Part shown: one piece after another, positions 41,806 through 51,089 of the stretch
Layout: every line of letters starts with the position of its first letter
Numbering within the stretch: position 1 is the stretch's first letter
NCBI GenBank assembly: GCA_017893485.1
Contig: JACEHZ010000598.1
Location: 710,001 to 774,000 of the forward strand
Length of the DNA: 64,000 nucleotides
From: Hemerocallis citrina
Taxonomy: Eukaryota > Streptophyta > Magnoliopsida > Asparagales > Asphodelaceae
Direction of reading: 5' to 3'
Notes under the pieces: generated by a model
What the model was told of the DNA's origin: nothing
Database searches by the model: none
The model's input: the letters and a program-made list of their open reading frames with translations, nothing else
Program-made: the position numbers and the translations under genes

Positions 41806-44690
41806 TCATAAAGCATTGAGGGTACGGAGACATCGAAAGACATCATCTAACCTATGACTAAGATGAGAGTTTCTAGCTTCGACCGAAAGTGTGGAAGACC
41901 AGAACTTAAAGAAAAATAAAAAATCTGCTATTAAGAGTGGGATAGAGGAAGCCCAGTGATTGAATAACCTCTTATTTCTTTCCATCCAAATGATGCAAAT
42001 GATAATTTGAACCGATAGGTTCCATGATCTATGATACTTTTTAATTGAGGGGGGAATAGACCAACACGAGAGTAAGTTGGAAGGAATAGAAGGAACCTCC
42101 CAAGCTAGGGCACTTATCTTCCATAACGGGCACGTGAAATCGCAACTAACAAATAAGTGATCTGTGTCCTCTAAACAATTAGAGCAAAGGGGACACACTG
42201 TCCCCACGCTAAATTTCTTTTGTTGAGGATTTCAACGGTCAGCAACCTGTTGTCGAGGGCGAGCCAGATAACAATTTTAACTTTGAGGGGAGCACAAGAT
42301 TTCCAAATGAAATCAGTGAAGGGGGATAGAATACCTCGAAAGTTAAGAAAGTGATAAAAAATTTAACTGAGAAAGTCCCCGTCGAGTTCCAACGCTAAGA
42401 GATATCTTCTTTAGGCCGCCACTCAAAATTGTTAAGGAGACTGAGGCGATCATTCAAGTCAGAACATAAATGAGTCGGAATGCTGTCAGAGAAAGGGATG
42501 AGCCAATATCTATGCGAGTCTATCAGGGTAAAAGAGTCAGCTACAGTGGCAAAGGGATTGAATGTCAGACGGAAGAGAGCGGGGAAGGAATAGGCAAGTT
42601 TGGAATTACCAATCCAAAGATCAGACCAAAACATAGTCTTAGAACCATCGAAACAATCATGGAATATGCTAGATTGAAAAGCATCGGCCGCTTTCCAAAT
42701 ACCCTTCCAGAAAGGGGAGGCGTTACGATGGATAGAGGTGGGGATAACCCACCATCGGCGGTTGGGATACCAGCAGGCCTTGATACTTTGAATCCAAGGT
42801 AAGTGATCGCATTTGAGGAACCTCCAGAGCCATTTACCCAACAGGGCCAAATTATGGTGTATGAGATTCAAAACCCCTAATCTCCAGCCTCTTCGGAGGA
42901 ACAAACCAGTTTCCAGTTGCAAAGGTGATAACCTGGCTTGTGAAAGGAAGAGCCAGACCAGAAAAAGTTACTTCTAATTTGGTCTAACATCTTGATAACC
43001 CAAGAGGGAACGTAATAGAATGACATCATATAAAGTGGGATAGCTGAAAGGACCGAGTTAAGAAGGGTAAGTCTACCTCCACGGGAGTGTAGTTTCCCAG
43101 TCCAAACATTAAGCCTGGATTCAACCTTGTCCACCATCGGCGACCAGTCAGATTTATGTAGTTTACCCCATCTCAAGCGGATACCCAGATAAGTAATGGG
43201 GAAAGAAGCAATAGGGCAGTTGAAGAAGTTGGATATTTCGATCTGGAGGTTGGGGGAACCTCCCAACCAGAGAACCGAGGATTTTTGAAAATTGATTGAG
43301 AGGCTCGATGCCAATTCGAAACAGTACAAAAGGAGTTTAAGATTACGGAGATAGGGAGGGTTTGGTTTAGCAAATATAATAGTATCATCCGCGTATTGCA
43401 GGTTGAGAACACCATGAAAGAGACGCGAGTCGCCTAGACCCTGAATGACCTGAGCTTCCCATGCATTGCGCAGCAGTTTGCTAAAAACATCTGCCACCAG
43501 GGAGAATAAGAGGGATGAGAGCGGGTCACCTTGGCGGAGACCACATTTAATTTTAAATTTGTGACCTTCGGAGCCGTTTAAAACGATGGAAGAGGTGCCA
43601 GAGAAGAGACTGGATTTAATCCAAGCGATCCATTTAGGGCTAAACCCTCTACTAAAGAGGATATCAAACAGAAATTCCTAACTGACATTGTCGTAAGCTT
43701 TTTGGAAATCAAGTTTGAGAAGAATACCTTCAGAGTTAGAGTTGTGACAATGAGAGATGATTTCTTCGGCAGAAGCCACACTGTCAAGGATAAATTGATT
43801 CCTAATAAAACCCGATTGAGCGGAGTCAATAAGGGGAGGAATAACCGCACTAAGACGCGCAGAAAGAACTTTCATGATGATTTTGAAAGTGGTGTTGAGA
43901 AGGTTAATAGGCCGGAAGTTAGATACAGAGTGCGCTCCCAATAATTTAGGGATGAGCACAATGTGAGCATAATTGATACGATCGAAGGAAAAAGATCCCT
44001 GATGAAGATCCGAGAACATACAGAGGAGGTCGTCTTTAAAACAGTGCCAGAACCTTTGGAAAAAGAAAGCCGGGAATCCGTCCGGTCCTGGTGCTGAATC
44101 ATTTTTTAAAGCGAAAACTGCCGATTTAATCTCCTCCAAAGAAAAGGGGGGCTTCGAGGGAAGAAAGGTCCCGAGTCGGAGTACCGTAAAGTTGATGCCA
44201 ATCAAGGCAAATAGAACGCTGTTTGTGAGAACCAATAAAATTTTTATAGAATGAGAGGAAAGACCGATGGATCTCCTCATCGGAGCTGAGATCGACACCA
44301 TTGTCAAAAATCGAAGAGATACGATTACAACGTTGCCTGTGGAAAGCAAAGTTATGAAAGAAAGCGGTGTTACCGTCACATTCCTTTTGTTAATACTGAT
44401 TTGGGAAAATTAGAGTTAGGGTTAATCTCTAGCCGCTTAAGATATTATACCCTGCTTATCAGTATTGGAATATCACAGAGCACTATCTCTAGACCAGCTT
44501 ATAAAGAGATTAGACTGGGTTTAGGGTACTGGGCTTTTAGCCCACTCAACCCGTTCCAATAATTAATACATAACACGTGTAAACCCGTGTTGCCCCATAG
44601 AATAATATACACAATATTATCCTATTATATTGAGAATATACCTATACATCCAACACCTTTAACCAATTAACTCGGGCTCTCCTTTTCTTA
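41806..44690 (-). pseudogene. LINE ORF2 remnant: reverse transcriptase and zinc-binding tail
   Basis: From the right, ARVNWLKEC is split by the solo LTR from DGNTAFFHNFAFHR. The RT then reads NDSAPGPDGFPAFFFQRFW, LLKLDFQKAYDNVS, GLRQGDPLSSLLFSLVAD and LQYADDTIIFA. A TAG at 43680-43678 replaces Trp in the AYDNVSW motif, with the same frame continuing. A frameshift near 42900 moves to GVLNLIHHNLALLGKWLW, and further breaks precede the zinc-binding CPLCSNCLEDTDHLFVSC. The product would prime and copy LINE RNA, but the copy is dead. Confidence 0.85.
44388..44655. repeat. Solo LTR, 268 bp, inside the antisense LINE
   Basis: It starts TGTTAATACTG and ends CATCCAACA, flanked by CCTTT at 44383-44387 and 44656-44660. 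Across the insert the LINE reading NWLK-ECDGNTAFFH is continuous when one CCTTT is kept, which proves the insertion. Confidence 0.85.
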
Positions 44691-44720
44691 TATCTGTACC
44701 TTTGAAATACCAAGGAAGAT

Positions 44721-44951
44721 TGCCAGCCAGCCTGCTGACAAATATTTTAATTTAATTTAATTTTATTGCATTTCTCTTGTATTTTGTTATTTATCAGTTT
44801 ACGACCTGGTAGCGACTGGCTGATCTGTCTCTCTCTCAATCTCTCTCTCTCTCATATTAACAACACATATGATATGAATCCGCATTGAGGGAAGAGAAAG
44901 AGGATCAAGGAAGCGATTTTCTGCCAGCGCCTGCCGTCCAAATCAATTAGG

Positions 44952-44984
<33 letters not shown>

Positions 44985-45181
44985 ATTATCTCAGCTCATC
45001 TGTATTACATTGCATTAAATTAAATTACATTTACAATGATGATCCATCCACATGATATTCAATTAATTAATTTCGCTTCTTCCCTGAAGATCGAATTGCA
45101 TCTTAATTCTCTAATTCCTTGTTCGATCGTTTAATTCAATCGCTAATTTACATTAATTAATTAATTAATTAATTTTTATAA
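44721..45181. other. AT-rich spacer with (TTTC)n and (TTAA)n microsatellites
   Basis: (TTTC)n covers about 44953-44993 and (TTAA)n/(ATTA)n about 45149-45174. No gene was seen. Confidence 0.75.
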
Positions 45182-45190
45182 TTTTTAGAA

Positions 45191-46213
45191 GGCAAAATTT
45201 AAAAAAACAGCACAAAAGTTTGGAGCTGTTTAAAAAAACATCACAAAACTTTCACTTTTAAAAAAAAAACAGCACAATGTTTAATTCTCAACTGACAGAG
45301 TTAACCAAACGTTAACTGGCTTATACGTGCACTGCACGTACTCACATAAAATGTCCAAAATACCCCCCATATACCCAGCGATTCGTTCCCACCACCAGCA
45401 AGGTATGTCAGATCCGAAGGATGCCCACCAGCGATTTTTTAGCCCTGAATGTACCGAATTTTTTGGGGGTAATTAGGTTTTGGGATTCGAATTATGTCAT
45501 GTGATTTTTGTTAAATTGGGGATTACTTATTGCATATTCTTCTTTGTTTAGAAGAGATCTGATTAAGAGGAATTATATCTTAATCATCGCAGAAAAGTTT
45601 AATTCTTTGAAACCCTGATTTTAATTTTCTTGGAAAAACTAGGGTTATATTGCCTTTTAGTAAAAGAAGAGAAAATTGTATTATTGTTTATATTTGAAAG
45701 TAATTATTGATGATACTTGTGCAGATACCAATACTCAATTTTGGTGATCGAGGAGTTGTCGATTTCTTACAGAAAATATTGTGAGAATTTGTGGGTACTG
45801 TTTAGGAATTGCTGGTCCAGTTAGGGCTGGCTTCATAATTTAATCACGGTTTTAAGGAAAGAAACCCGTACTATAATTAGAAGGGGAAGAGTATGTTTGC
45901 AGGGTTTTCCTAAGTTTCTGCTATCGTCCCCTTCTTTCCACGGCGGTCGGGGTGCCCTACCTTCGGCTGGTGGGCATCCTTCGGATCTGACATACCTTGC
46001 TGGTGGTGGTGGTGGTGGGAACGAATCGCTGGGTATACGGGGGGTATTTTGGACATTTTATGTAAGTATGCGCAGTACACGTATAAACCAGTTAACGTTT
46101 GGTTAACTCTGTCAGTTGAGAATTAAACATTGTGCTGTTTTTTTAAAAAGTGAAAGTTTTGTGGTGTTTTTTTAAACAGCTCCAAACTTTTGTGCTTTTT
46201 TTTAAATTTTGCC
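45191..46213. mobile_element. Mutator-like element (MULE), non-autonomous
   Basis: Long inverted repeats of about 245 bp (45191-45435 against 45960-46213): GGCAAAATTTAAAAAAA at the left and its complement at the right. A perfect 9 bp duplication TTTTTAGAA flanks it (45182-45190, 46214-46222). Long inverted repeats and 9 bp duplications define MULEs. The ~520 bp middle has no transposase. It has GT-rich and T-rich stretches and an acceptor-like TACTTGTGCAG near 45725, so it could be captured host intron/exon DNA (Pack-MULE), unproven. Confidence 0.9.
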
Positions 46214-46222
46214 TTTTTAGAA

Positions 46223-46438
46223 ATTAAGGATATATATATGCTGCAATGCATACATACACCTACACCTAGTTAGCATTGATGCTTTATTTTTAAATAAATA
46301 AATAAAAAGGGTAGGGATATACTAGTATTTTCCCTATTCTTAATTATGCTATGCTATGCTATGCCCAGCATCGATTGACCTTGTTTTCCTTCTTCCTCAT
46401 AGATATGATACGATACCTAAAGGATAGTATTTGGATAT
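46223..46438. other. AT-rich spacer
   Basis: It contains (AAAT)n at about 46290-46305 and a short TATGC repeat near 46345-46365. No gene was seen. Confidence 0.6.
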
Positions 46439-46561
46439 TGTTAGGAACCTAGGAGAACTCACCCTTAAAAGCTAGCTGTTAAAGGGAGGGAGCCCAAGTT
46501 TATAACTACCCAACATTGGTTTCCCATATAACCGATGTGGGACTAAATTTGGATCATAACA
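46439..46561. repeat. Short LTR-like sequence (TRIM type), 123 bp
   Basis: TGTTAGGAACC at the start and GGATCATAACA at the end, with the ACCGATGTGGGACTA block often seen in short plant LTRs. GATAT precedes it at 46434-46438, but the next five bases (TTCTT) do not match. GATAT instead appears after the neighbouring element, at 50027-50031. Confidence 0.55.
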
Positions 46562-46566
46562 TTCTT

Positions 46567-46947
46567 TGTCAGGGATTAGCTTCCTGACTGAACTTGAAGT
46601 TGCCATTAGAGAGAAGGTTGGAAGAACTAGGGTTGAGAAAGAGAAGATTTGGGGGAGAAATTAGAGATTTGGGGAAGAACTAGATTGATTTCATTTCTTC
46701 ATTCCAAAAACGTATTACAAGTTGGGATTTATAGGACATCCCAATTACAAGACACGTGCAAAACACACTATTACTACCTATTCAATTAAGTGCACAATGC
46801 ACGTAAAACACAAACAGACACAAACAAAACAACAAACAAATAGACACAAGTAGAGAAGATGGCTGTAGACTCCGATGGCGTAGGGCGATGGCGTTGACTA
46901 GTCTGCAGATCATTTCGGCGACGGTGGGACTGCCGGCGTCCCTGACA
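46567..46947 (-). repeat. 3' LTR of the cargo-carrying element
   Basis: TGTCAGGGATTAGC to GCGTCCCTGACA. The adjacent ATTCCACCCCCCTTA at 46948-46962 is, on the minus strand, the polypurine tract TAAGGGGGGTGGAAT. Confidence 0.9.
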
Positions 46948-47157
46948 ATTCCACCCCCCTTAAAAATGAGCTTGTCCCCAAGCTCAAAATCAGAAAATGG
47001 CTCATCATTGGACAAGTACACCATTCGAAGCTTCATCCGTGGGTTCAACTTCAATAGCAGCATCACCTTGGGTGTCACTTTTCTTTTCTTCTTCTCTCCT
47101 ACACCCTTCTTCTTTGTCTTTGTCCCTAATGCAAGCTAAGCCTTTATTTCTGGTTCT

Positions 47158-48699
47158 TCAATAATCTTGGTCAGACCCAACCGTTGCAACAAGAATTAAC
47201 TGTCTATAAATGTCCCTCGAAAAGCTACATATCTTCTTCGCATATTCAATTTCCCCATCTGATATCCGGCCAATTGCTAGTCTCATAAGCTCTCCAGTCA
47301 AATCTGCAATCCCCAAGAGGTAGTCAAGGACATTTATCTGCAGAGGTTCAGCATACTGATCGCTTAATTGACGCAGAGTAGCATTAATCTCAGCCAGGTT
47401 AAGGAGGTCCCCAGTCTTGCAAAATTTAAAGAAACTGGCATGGACCTTGTACTTGAGAAACTTCGTTCTTGATTCCCCTTCTCCTCCCAATTCTTTTCGT
47501 TTCCTCCTCTGATTAGTTTCAGGTGATCTCATTGACTTAGCAGCAGCTAAAAATGCAGTATCCATTGGTTGCATTTCCTCATCTTCAGTATCATCCCCCT
47601 TGTTGTCAATAAAGAAGTAATCAGCTTCTGTTTGCTTGTTCTCTGAATTGAACATTGAGACTTCAGAAATAGCAACCTTTAAAGTATCGCGGGTCAACTC
47701 AGAAAGTTTAGGTGTGATTTTGTCAGAAAATCTAATCCCTTGCTCTTCAAAACCCACAAGCCACTTGAGAAGAGCATGAGGTGTGTTAGCATCTGGCTTG
47801 TTTCCCTCTTGCATGCCAATCTGATCAGTCACCCACTTTACTATTTGGTTCGGAAGAGATGATGATGAAAATTCATTGATATAAGAAATTGCTTTCCCAT
47901 GATCCCCTTTTTCCCTGGCAATTTCGATGGCATCATGTGTAACTATCAACTTTCTGATGGCAATACATCTCAGAAAATCATACGCTTGATCCATGTCCAT
48001 TCTACGAGTAAGGAATGAATAGTTACCTAATATCACAACATCGTAAAGAATGTCTCTTAGAAGGTTCTGACCTTCAGAATCTAATAGGGAGGTGATGGGC
48101 AGTTTTGGTTCCAGCAGCAACCTTAGCAATATCTCAAAGAAAACCCAGTTCTGAAACACCGTAACGGAATTAACCGCCCACATCAGCAACTCCTTCCTCA
48201 ACACCCTCAACTCCCTGCCCATCTTCACCTTCAAACACATCCTCAACAAGAACACCTCTGCCATCACAACCCCCGCCAAATACCCAATTCCACAGCCTTC
48301 TTCCTTGAACTTCCCTCTCACTTCAGTCTGCTTGGTTTGGCAACAATCACTTGATTTCTTCACTACCTGCCTCATCCAACACTTGGGAAACCTAAGCTTC
48401 TTCGATTTATTAGTTTCATCTGCAAAGTATATTTCTTCCAATTCCATCTCTTGAGCACCATCATCATCAGCCTGTCCATATACTTCTTCACAGAAACATC
48501 TCCAAGAAACACCATTCAGTAAACTCTTCTGCATTTTGTTTCTTTTCCCGCTTCCATCCTTCATGATCGATACACCAACTAACTGACATAAATCCACGCT
48601 CCGCTTCTCTACCTTTCCTCTACAAAGCAATCGAAGAACCCTATCAGCAACAAAATCCCTCTGAGACTCCCCAGCAACATTTTTACATATAGGTGGGGG
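47158..48699 (-). CDS. Captured plant protein, C-terminal TRAX-like segment
   Basis: An uninterrupted minus-strand frame of 513 codons (490 from the first ATG at 48630), intronless, inside the non-autonomous LTR element. The last ~100 residues (47161-47460) match the central part of Translin-associated factor X: LLNLAEINATLRQLSD, EPLQINVLDYLLGIADLTGE and LMRLAIGRISDGE. TRAX with translin forms the C3PO endoribonuclease. The E-x-x-E acidic pair that I recall as catalytic in TRAX is not evident (KYKVHASFF occupies that place), and the C-terminal helices are missing. The first ~390 residues (LLEPKLPITSLLDSEGQ, DILYDVVILGNYSFL, RKLIVTHDAIEIAREKGD) are not recognised. They may come from a second host gene. 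Confidence 0.7.
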   Translation of the reverse strand, partial: PPPICKNVAGESQRDFVADRVLRLLCRGKVEKRSVDLCQLVGVSIMKDGSGKRNKMQKSLLNGVSWRCFCEEVYGQADDDGAQEMELEEIYFADETNKSKKLRFPKCWMRQVVKKSSDCCQTKQTEVRGKFKEEGCGIGYLAGVVMAEVFLLRMCLKVKMGRELRVLRKELLMWAVNSVTVFQNWVFFEILLRLLLEPKLPITSLLDSEGQNLLRDILYDVVILGNYSFLTRRMDMDQAYDFLRCIAIRKLIVTHDAIEIAREKGDHGKAISYINEFSSSSLPNQIVKWVTDQIGMQEGNKPDANTPHALLKWLVGFEEQGIRFSDKITPKLSELTRDTLKVAISEVSMFNSENKQTEADYFFIDNKGDDTEDEEMQPMDTAFLAAAKSMRSPETNQRRKRKELGGEGESRTKFLKYKVHASFFKFCKTGDLLNLAEINATLRQLSDQYAEPLQINVLDYLLGIADLTGELMRLAIGRISDGEIEYAKKICSFSRDIYRQLILVATVGSDQDY

Positions 48700-48702
48700 C
48701 TA

Positions 48703-49683
48703 TCCATCGAGCACTATCTTGTCACTGCCAACTACACACTTGAGAGCTTCAAACTCCGTCCTCTTGACATTTCGTTGAAAACTCAATCGGGGCTCAAGAT
48801 ATGGAACAAATGCCTTTGAGACATTCCCACAAACACTTGGCAGATGATTAGGAATTGAAGCAAAGATTGTGGAAACTTCAATCATAAGCTTCTCCTCCTT
48901 TTCTTGTTTATGCATTTCATCAAACACATTCGACGACTACTCTCCACTATAATCTTCTACTTCAAGATTCATCAAACTATCAAAAACTACTCCATCCCTA
49001 TTCTTTCCACAAGAAACAACATCAATCACATTTACTTCATCTACAACAATCGATTTGTTAGCTCTTCCATTATCTTCTATAAAGATGAAATCTAATGGAG
49101 TCAATCCCACTTCAAATCTATTGTTAGCAAAACAATCACAACACAAATCGTAATCAAACAATTTGTTGCAATGGTATCTTTGACAAGAGCAAAAACTCCA
49201 ACACCAATTACAGTGGTACTCATCATCACTGTTATTGTCTTCATCGCCATCACCCAGATTATCAATCTTTTGAGCTACTTCCGACTTCTCACTTCTTCGA
49301 ATCCTCTTATCACTCTCAACTCTAGAATTGAAAGAAGTGAAATTAGGGTTTGATACCTTAATCGATGGGTTTAGATAAGGAGTCGATTGAGAGATTGATT
49401 GCTGAATTTGATGAGAAAATGGTTGCTGCACTGAGAACAACATCACCTCCATTCTTGTTAACACTGCCTCAAGTTTCTCTTCCATTTTGGTCGCCGATGC
49501 CTCAAATCTTTCATGGAGTGAATCAAGTTGCTCCTCCATCGATTTCGATTGCAGATTCATCGCTCGCATTCCCTCCTTCATGGATCGGATTCCCATCCTC
49601 ACCGTCGACATGCCTCCGGTGAAGGTTGGCTCTGATACCACTTTGTCAGGGATTAGCTTCCTGACTGAACTTGAAGTTGCCAT
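48703..49683 (-). pseudogene. Gag-like/ZZ-finger N-terminal part of the cargo ORF
   Basis: In the same frame as 47158-48699, separated only by TAG at 48702-48700; a second TAG lies at 48939-48937. ATG 49683 lies inside the LTR, and the frame reads through the primer-binding site to an internal ATG at 49611 (MSTVRMGIRSMKEGM). A coiled coil (MEEQLDSLHERFEASATKM) resembles the N-terminus of the gypsy gag at 9820. A Cys/His cluster follows, CNWCWSFCSCQRYHCN then FDYDLCCDC, which is ZZ-finger-like. The product might be a Gag-fusion that is packaged by a partner element. This is inference. Confidence 0.6.
49628..49640 (-). promoter_or_regulatory. Primer-binding site of the cargo element
   Basis: Minus strand TGGTATCAGAGCC, an exact initiator-Met tRNA complement, 3 bp from the 5' LTR. 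Confidence 0.9.
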
Positions 49684-50026
49684 TAGAGAGAAGGTTGGAA
49701 GAACTAGGGTTGAGAAAGAGAAGATTTGGGGGAGAAATTAGAGATTTGGGGAAGAACTAGATTGATTTCATTTTTTCATTCCAAAAACGTATTACAAGTT
49801 GGGATTTATAGGACATCCTAATTACAAGACACGTGCAAAGCACACTATTACTACCTATTCAATTAAGTGCACAATGCATGTAAAACAAACAAACAGACAC
49901 AAACAAAACAACAAACAAACAGACACAAGTAGAGAAGATGGCTGTAGACTCCGATGGCGTAGGGCGATGGCGTTGACTAGTCTGCAGATCATTCCGGCGA
50001 CGATGGGACTGCCGGCGTCCCTGACA
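49644..50026 (-). repeat. 5' LTR of the cargo-carrying element
   Basis: It pairs with 46567-46947. It lies adjacent to the primer-binding site on the minus strand. GATAT follows at 50027-50031. Confidence 0.9.
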
Positions 50027-50157
50027 GATATTCAAGTAGTGCCTCTTCAGTTCTTTGAGAGAGAGAGAAAGATGGGTAAAAGAAACAAAAGAAATTAAGT
50101 GCTTTTAACAAGCTAAACCTTCAATCAAATCTCTATCTGTCCAACATGTTTGCATTT

Positions 50158-50355
50158 TTTTTTTATATAATAAAGATGACCCCGTCATCGCTTCATAATG
50201 AAAGATTAACAAAACAAAGTAGGATAGTAACCATCCAAGATACATCATCTAACATCTAACAAAATAAGGCAGTAAACAACAAGCTGAAAATACAATACTG
50301 GAAATATAAAGTAGATGCATAGATGACAGCAGTTGTGAGAGACGTGAGCTGAGCA
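50158..50355 (-). mobile_element. 5'-truncated LINE copy
   Basis: The left end is a poly-T followed by AAGATGACCCCGTCATCGC, the complement of the 3' end of the LINE at 4048-9165 (GATGACAGAGGTCATC). A 15 bp duplication AACATGTTTGCATTT flanks it (50143-50157 and 50356-50370). Short copy, poly(A) and long duplication are the marks of target-primed reverse transcription. Confidence 0.85.
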
Positions 50356-50370
50356 AACATGTTTGCATTT

Positions 50371-50494
50371 ACCCACATCTTTTTTTTTTCTCTTTCTAAC
50401 CAATCTTTTTGACTCTAGCAATTAATTATGTGTGTATTTCTTATTTAATTTTTTAAGAGAAATTTTATATGTGAATACTAAGAAAAGATACATA
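50371..50494. other. Short AT-rich spacer
   Basis: Nothing was recognised in it. Confidence 0.6.
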
Positions 50495-50499
50495 TAGGT

Positions 50500-51069
50500 T
50501 GTCGGCAATAATGTCAATAAAAGTGGGTGAGAGCCCCACACACCAAACCTGTTTGACAAATGGGAGAGTCGGCACTGAATGCGGTGCCGACTACCGCAAC
50601 CTTTGACAAACAAATGAGAATGGAAAAAATGAAATGAAAAAAAGGTCAACAAAAACAACTCCTTCCCTAACCATAAATGGAGATCGGGAGAAGAGATTGA
50701 GAATCCAGAGAAAAGTGAGGAAGAAGAAATAAAGAGAGATTAGTAAAATAGAGTATTATAAGAGTGTTATTAAGAGAGATAATATTGTGTCTCCCTAGAA
50801 ATAATTTGTATATTTATATTTTTTCTCAAATTTGTGAGAAAGTGTTTCTCCTATTATAAGATAAAGTAAAAATTGTACTCTCCTTATATTTAGAGAGAAT
50901 GTGTTGTAATTTCTACTTTTAATAGTAAAATTCCACTACCTTACCCGTGGTTTTTTACCCTGTCTCCTTTGGGGGATTTTTCACGTAAAATATTTGTATC
51001 CACCTTATTTGTCACTTTCTCAATTTCACTTTAATTGTGTGGTAGCTTCTGTCCATAACTTTTCTAACG
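50500..51069 (+). repeat. Copia 5' LTR
   Basis: It starts TGTCGGCAATAATG and ends TTTTCTAACG, where the 3' LTR ends TTCTAACA. It contains the inverted pair GTCGGCAC...GTGCCGAC near 50569-50603. Confidence 0.88.
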
Positions 51070-51089
51070 GTGGTATCAGAGCTTTGGTT

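Larger units (their letters stand above)
40691..44720 (-). mobile_element. L1-type LINE, antisense, 5'-truncated
   Basis: Minus-strand LINE. The 3' end is ATCCGGTTCTTC plus a short A-rich tail (CTTTTCTTTT on the + strand at 40691-40700). A ~1.1 kb T/G-rich 3' UTR with no gene covers 40701-41805. ORF2 remnants cover 41806-44387 and resume at 44656 to about 44690. A 268 bp solo LTR (44388-44655) interrupts it. The endonuclease part is missing. It belongs to another L1 subfamily than the LINE at 4048-9165. Confidence 0.82.
46567..50026 (-). mobile_element. Non-autonomous LTR retrotransposon carrying captured plant coding sequence
   Basis: The LTRs are 46567-46947 (3' LTR) and 49644-50026 (5' LTR), with termini TGTCAGGG and CCTGACA. 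By hand they differ at about seven bases and one small indel (~98% identical). Orientation is minus: the primer-binding site lies next to the right LTR and the polypurine tract next to the left one. The 2.7 kb interior has no protease, RT or integrase. Instead one reading frame runs nearly its whole length. LTR size and termini match the gypsy LTR at 9376-9760, so a related gypsy element may supply the enzymes. Confidence 0.85.

Noticed and set aside
44388..44655. 5' end of the antisense LINE placed at 44388
   Set aside because: LINE coding sequence resumes at 44656 after a CCTTT duplication, so the boundary is a solo LTR insertion.
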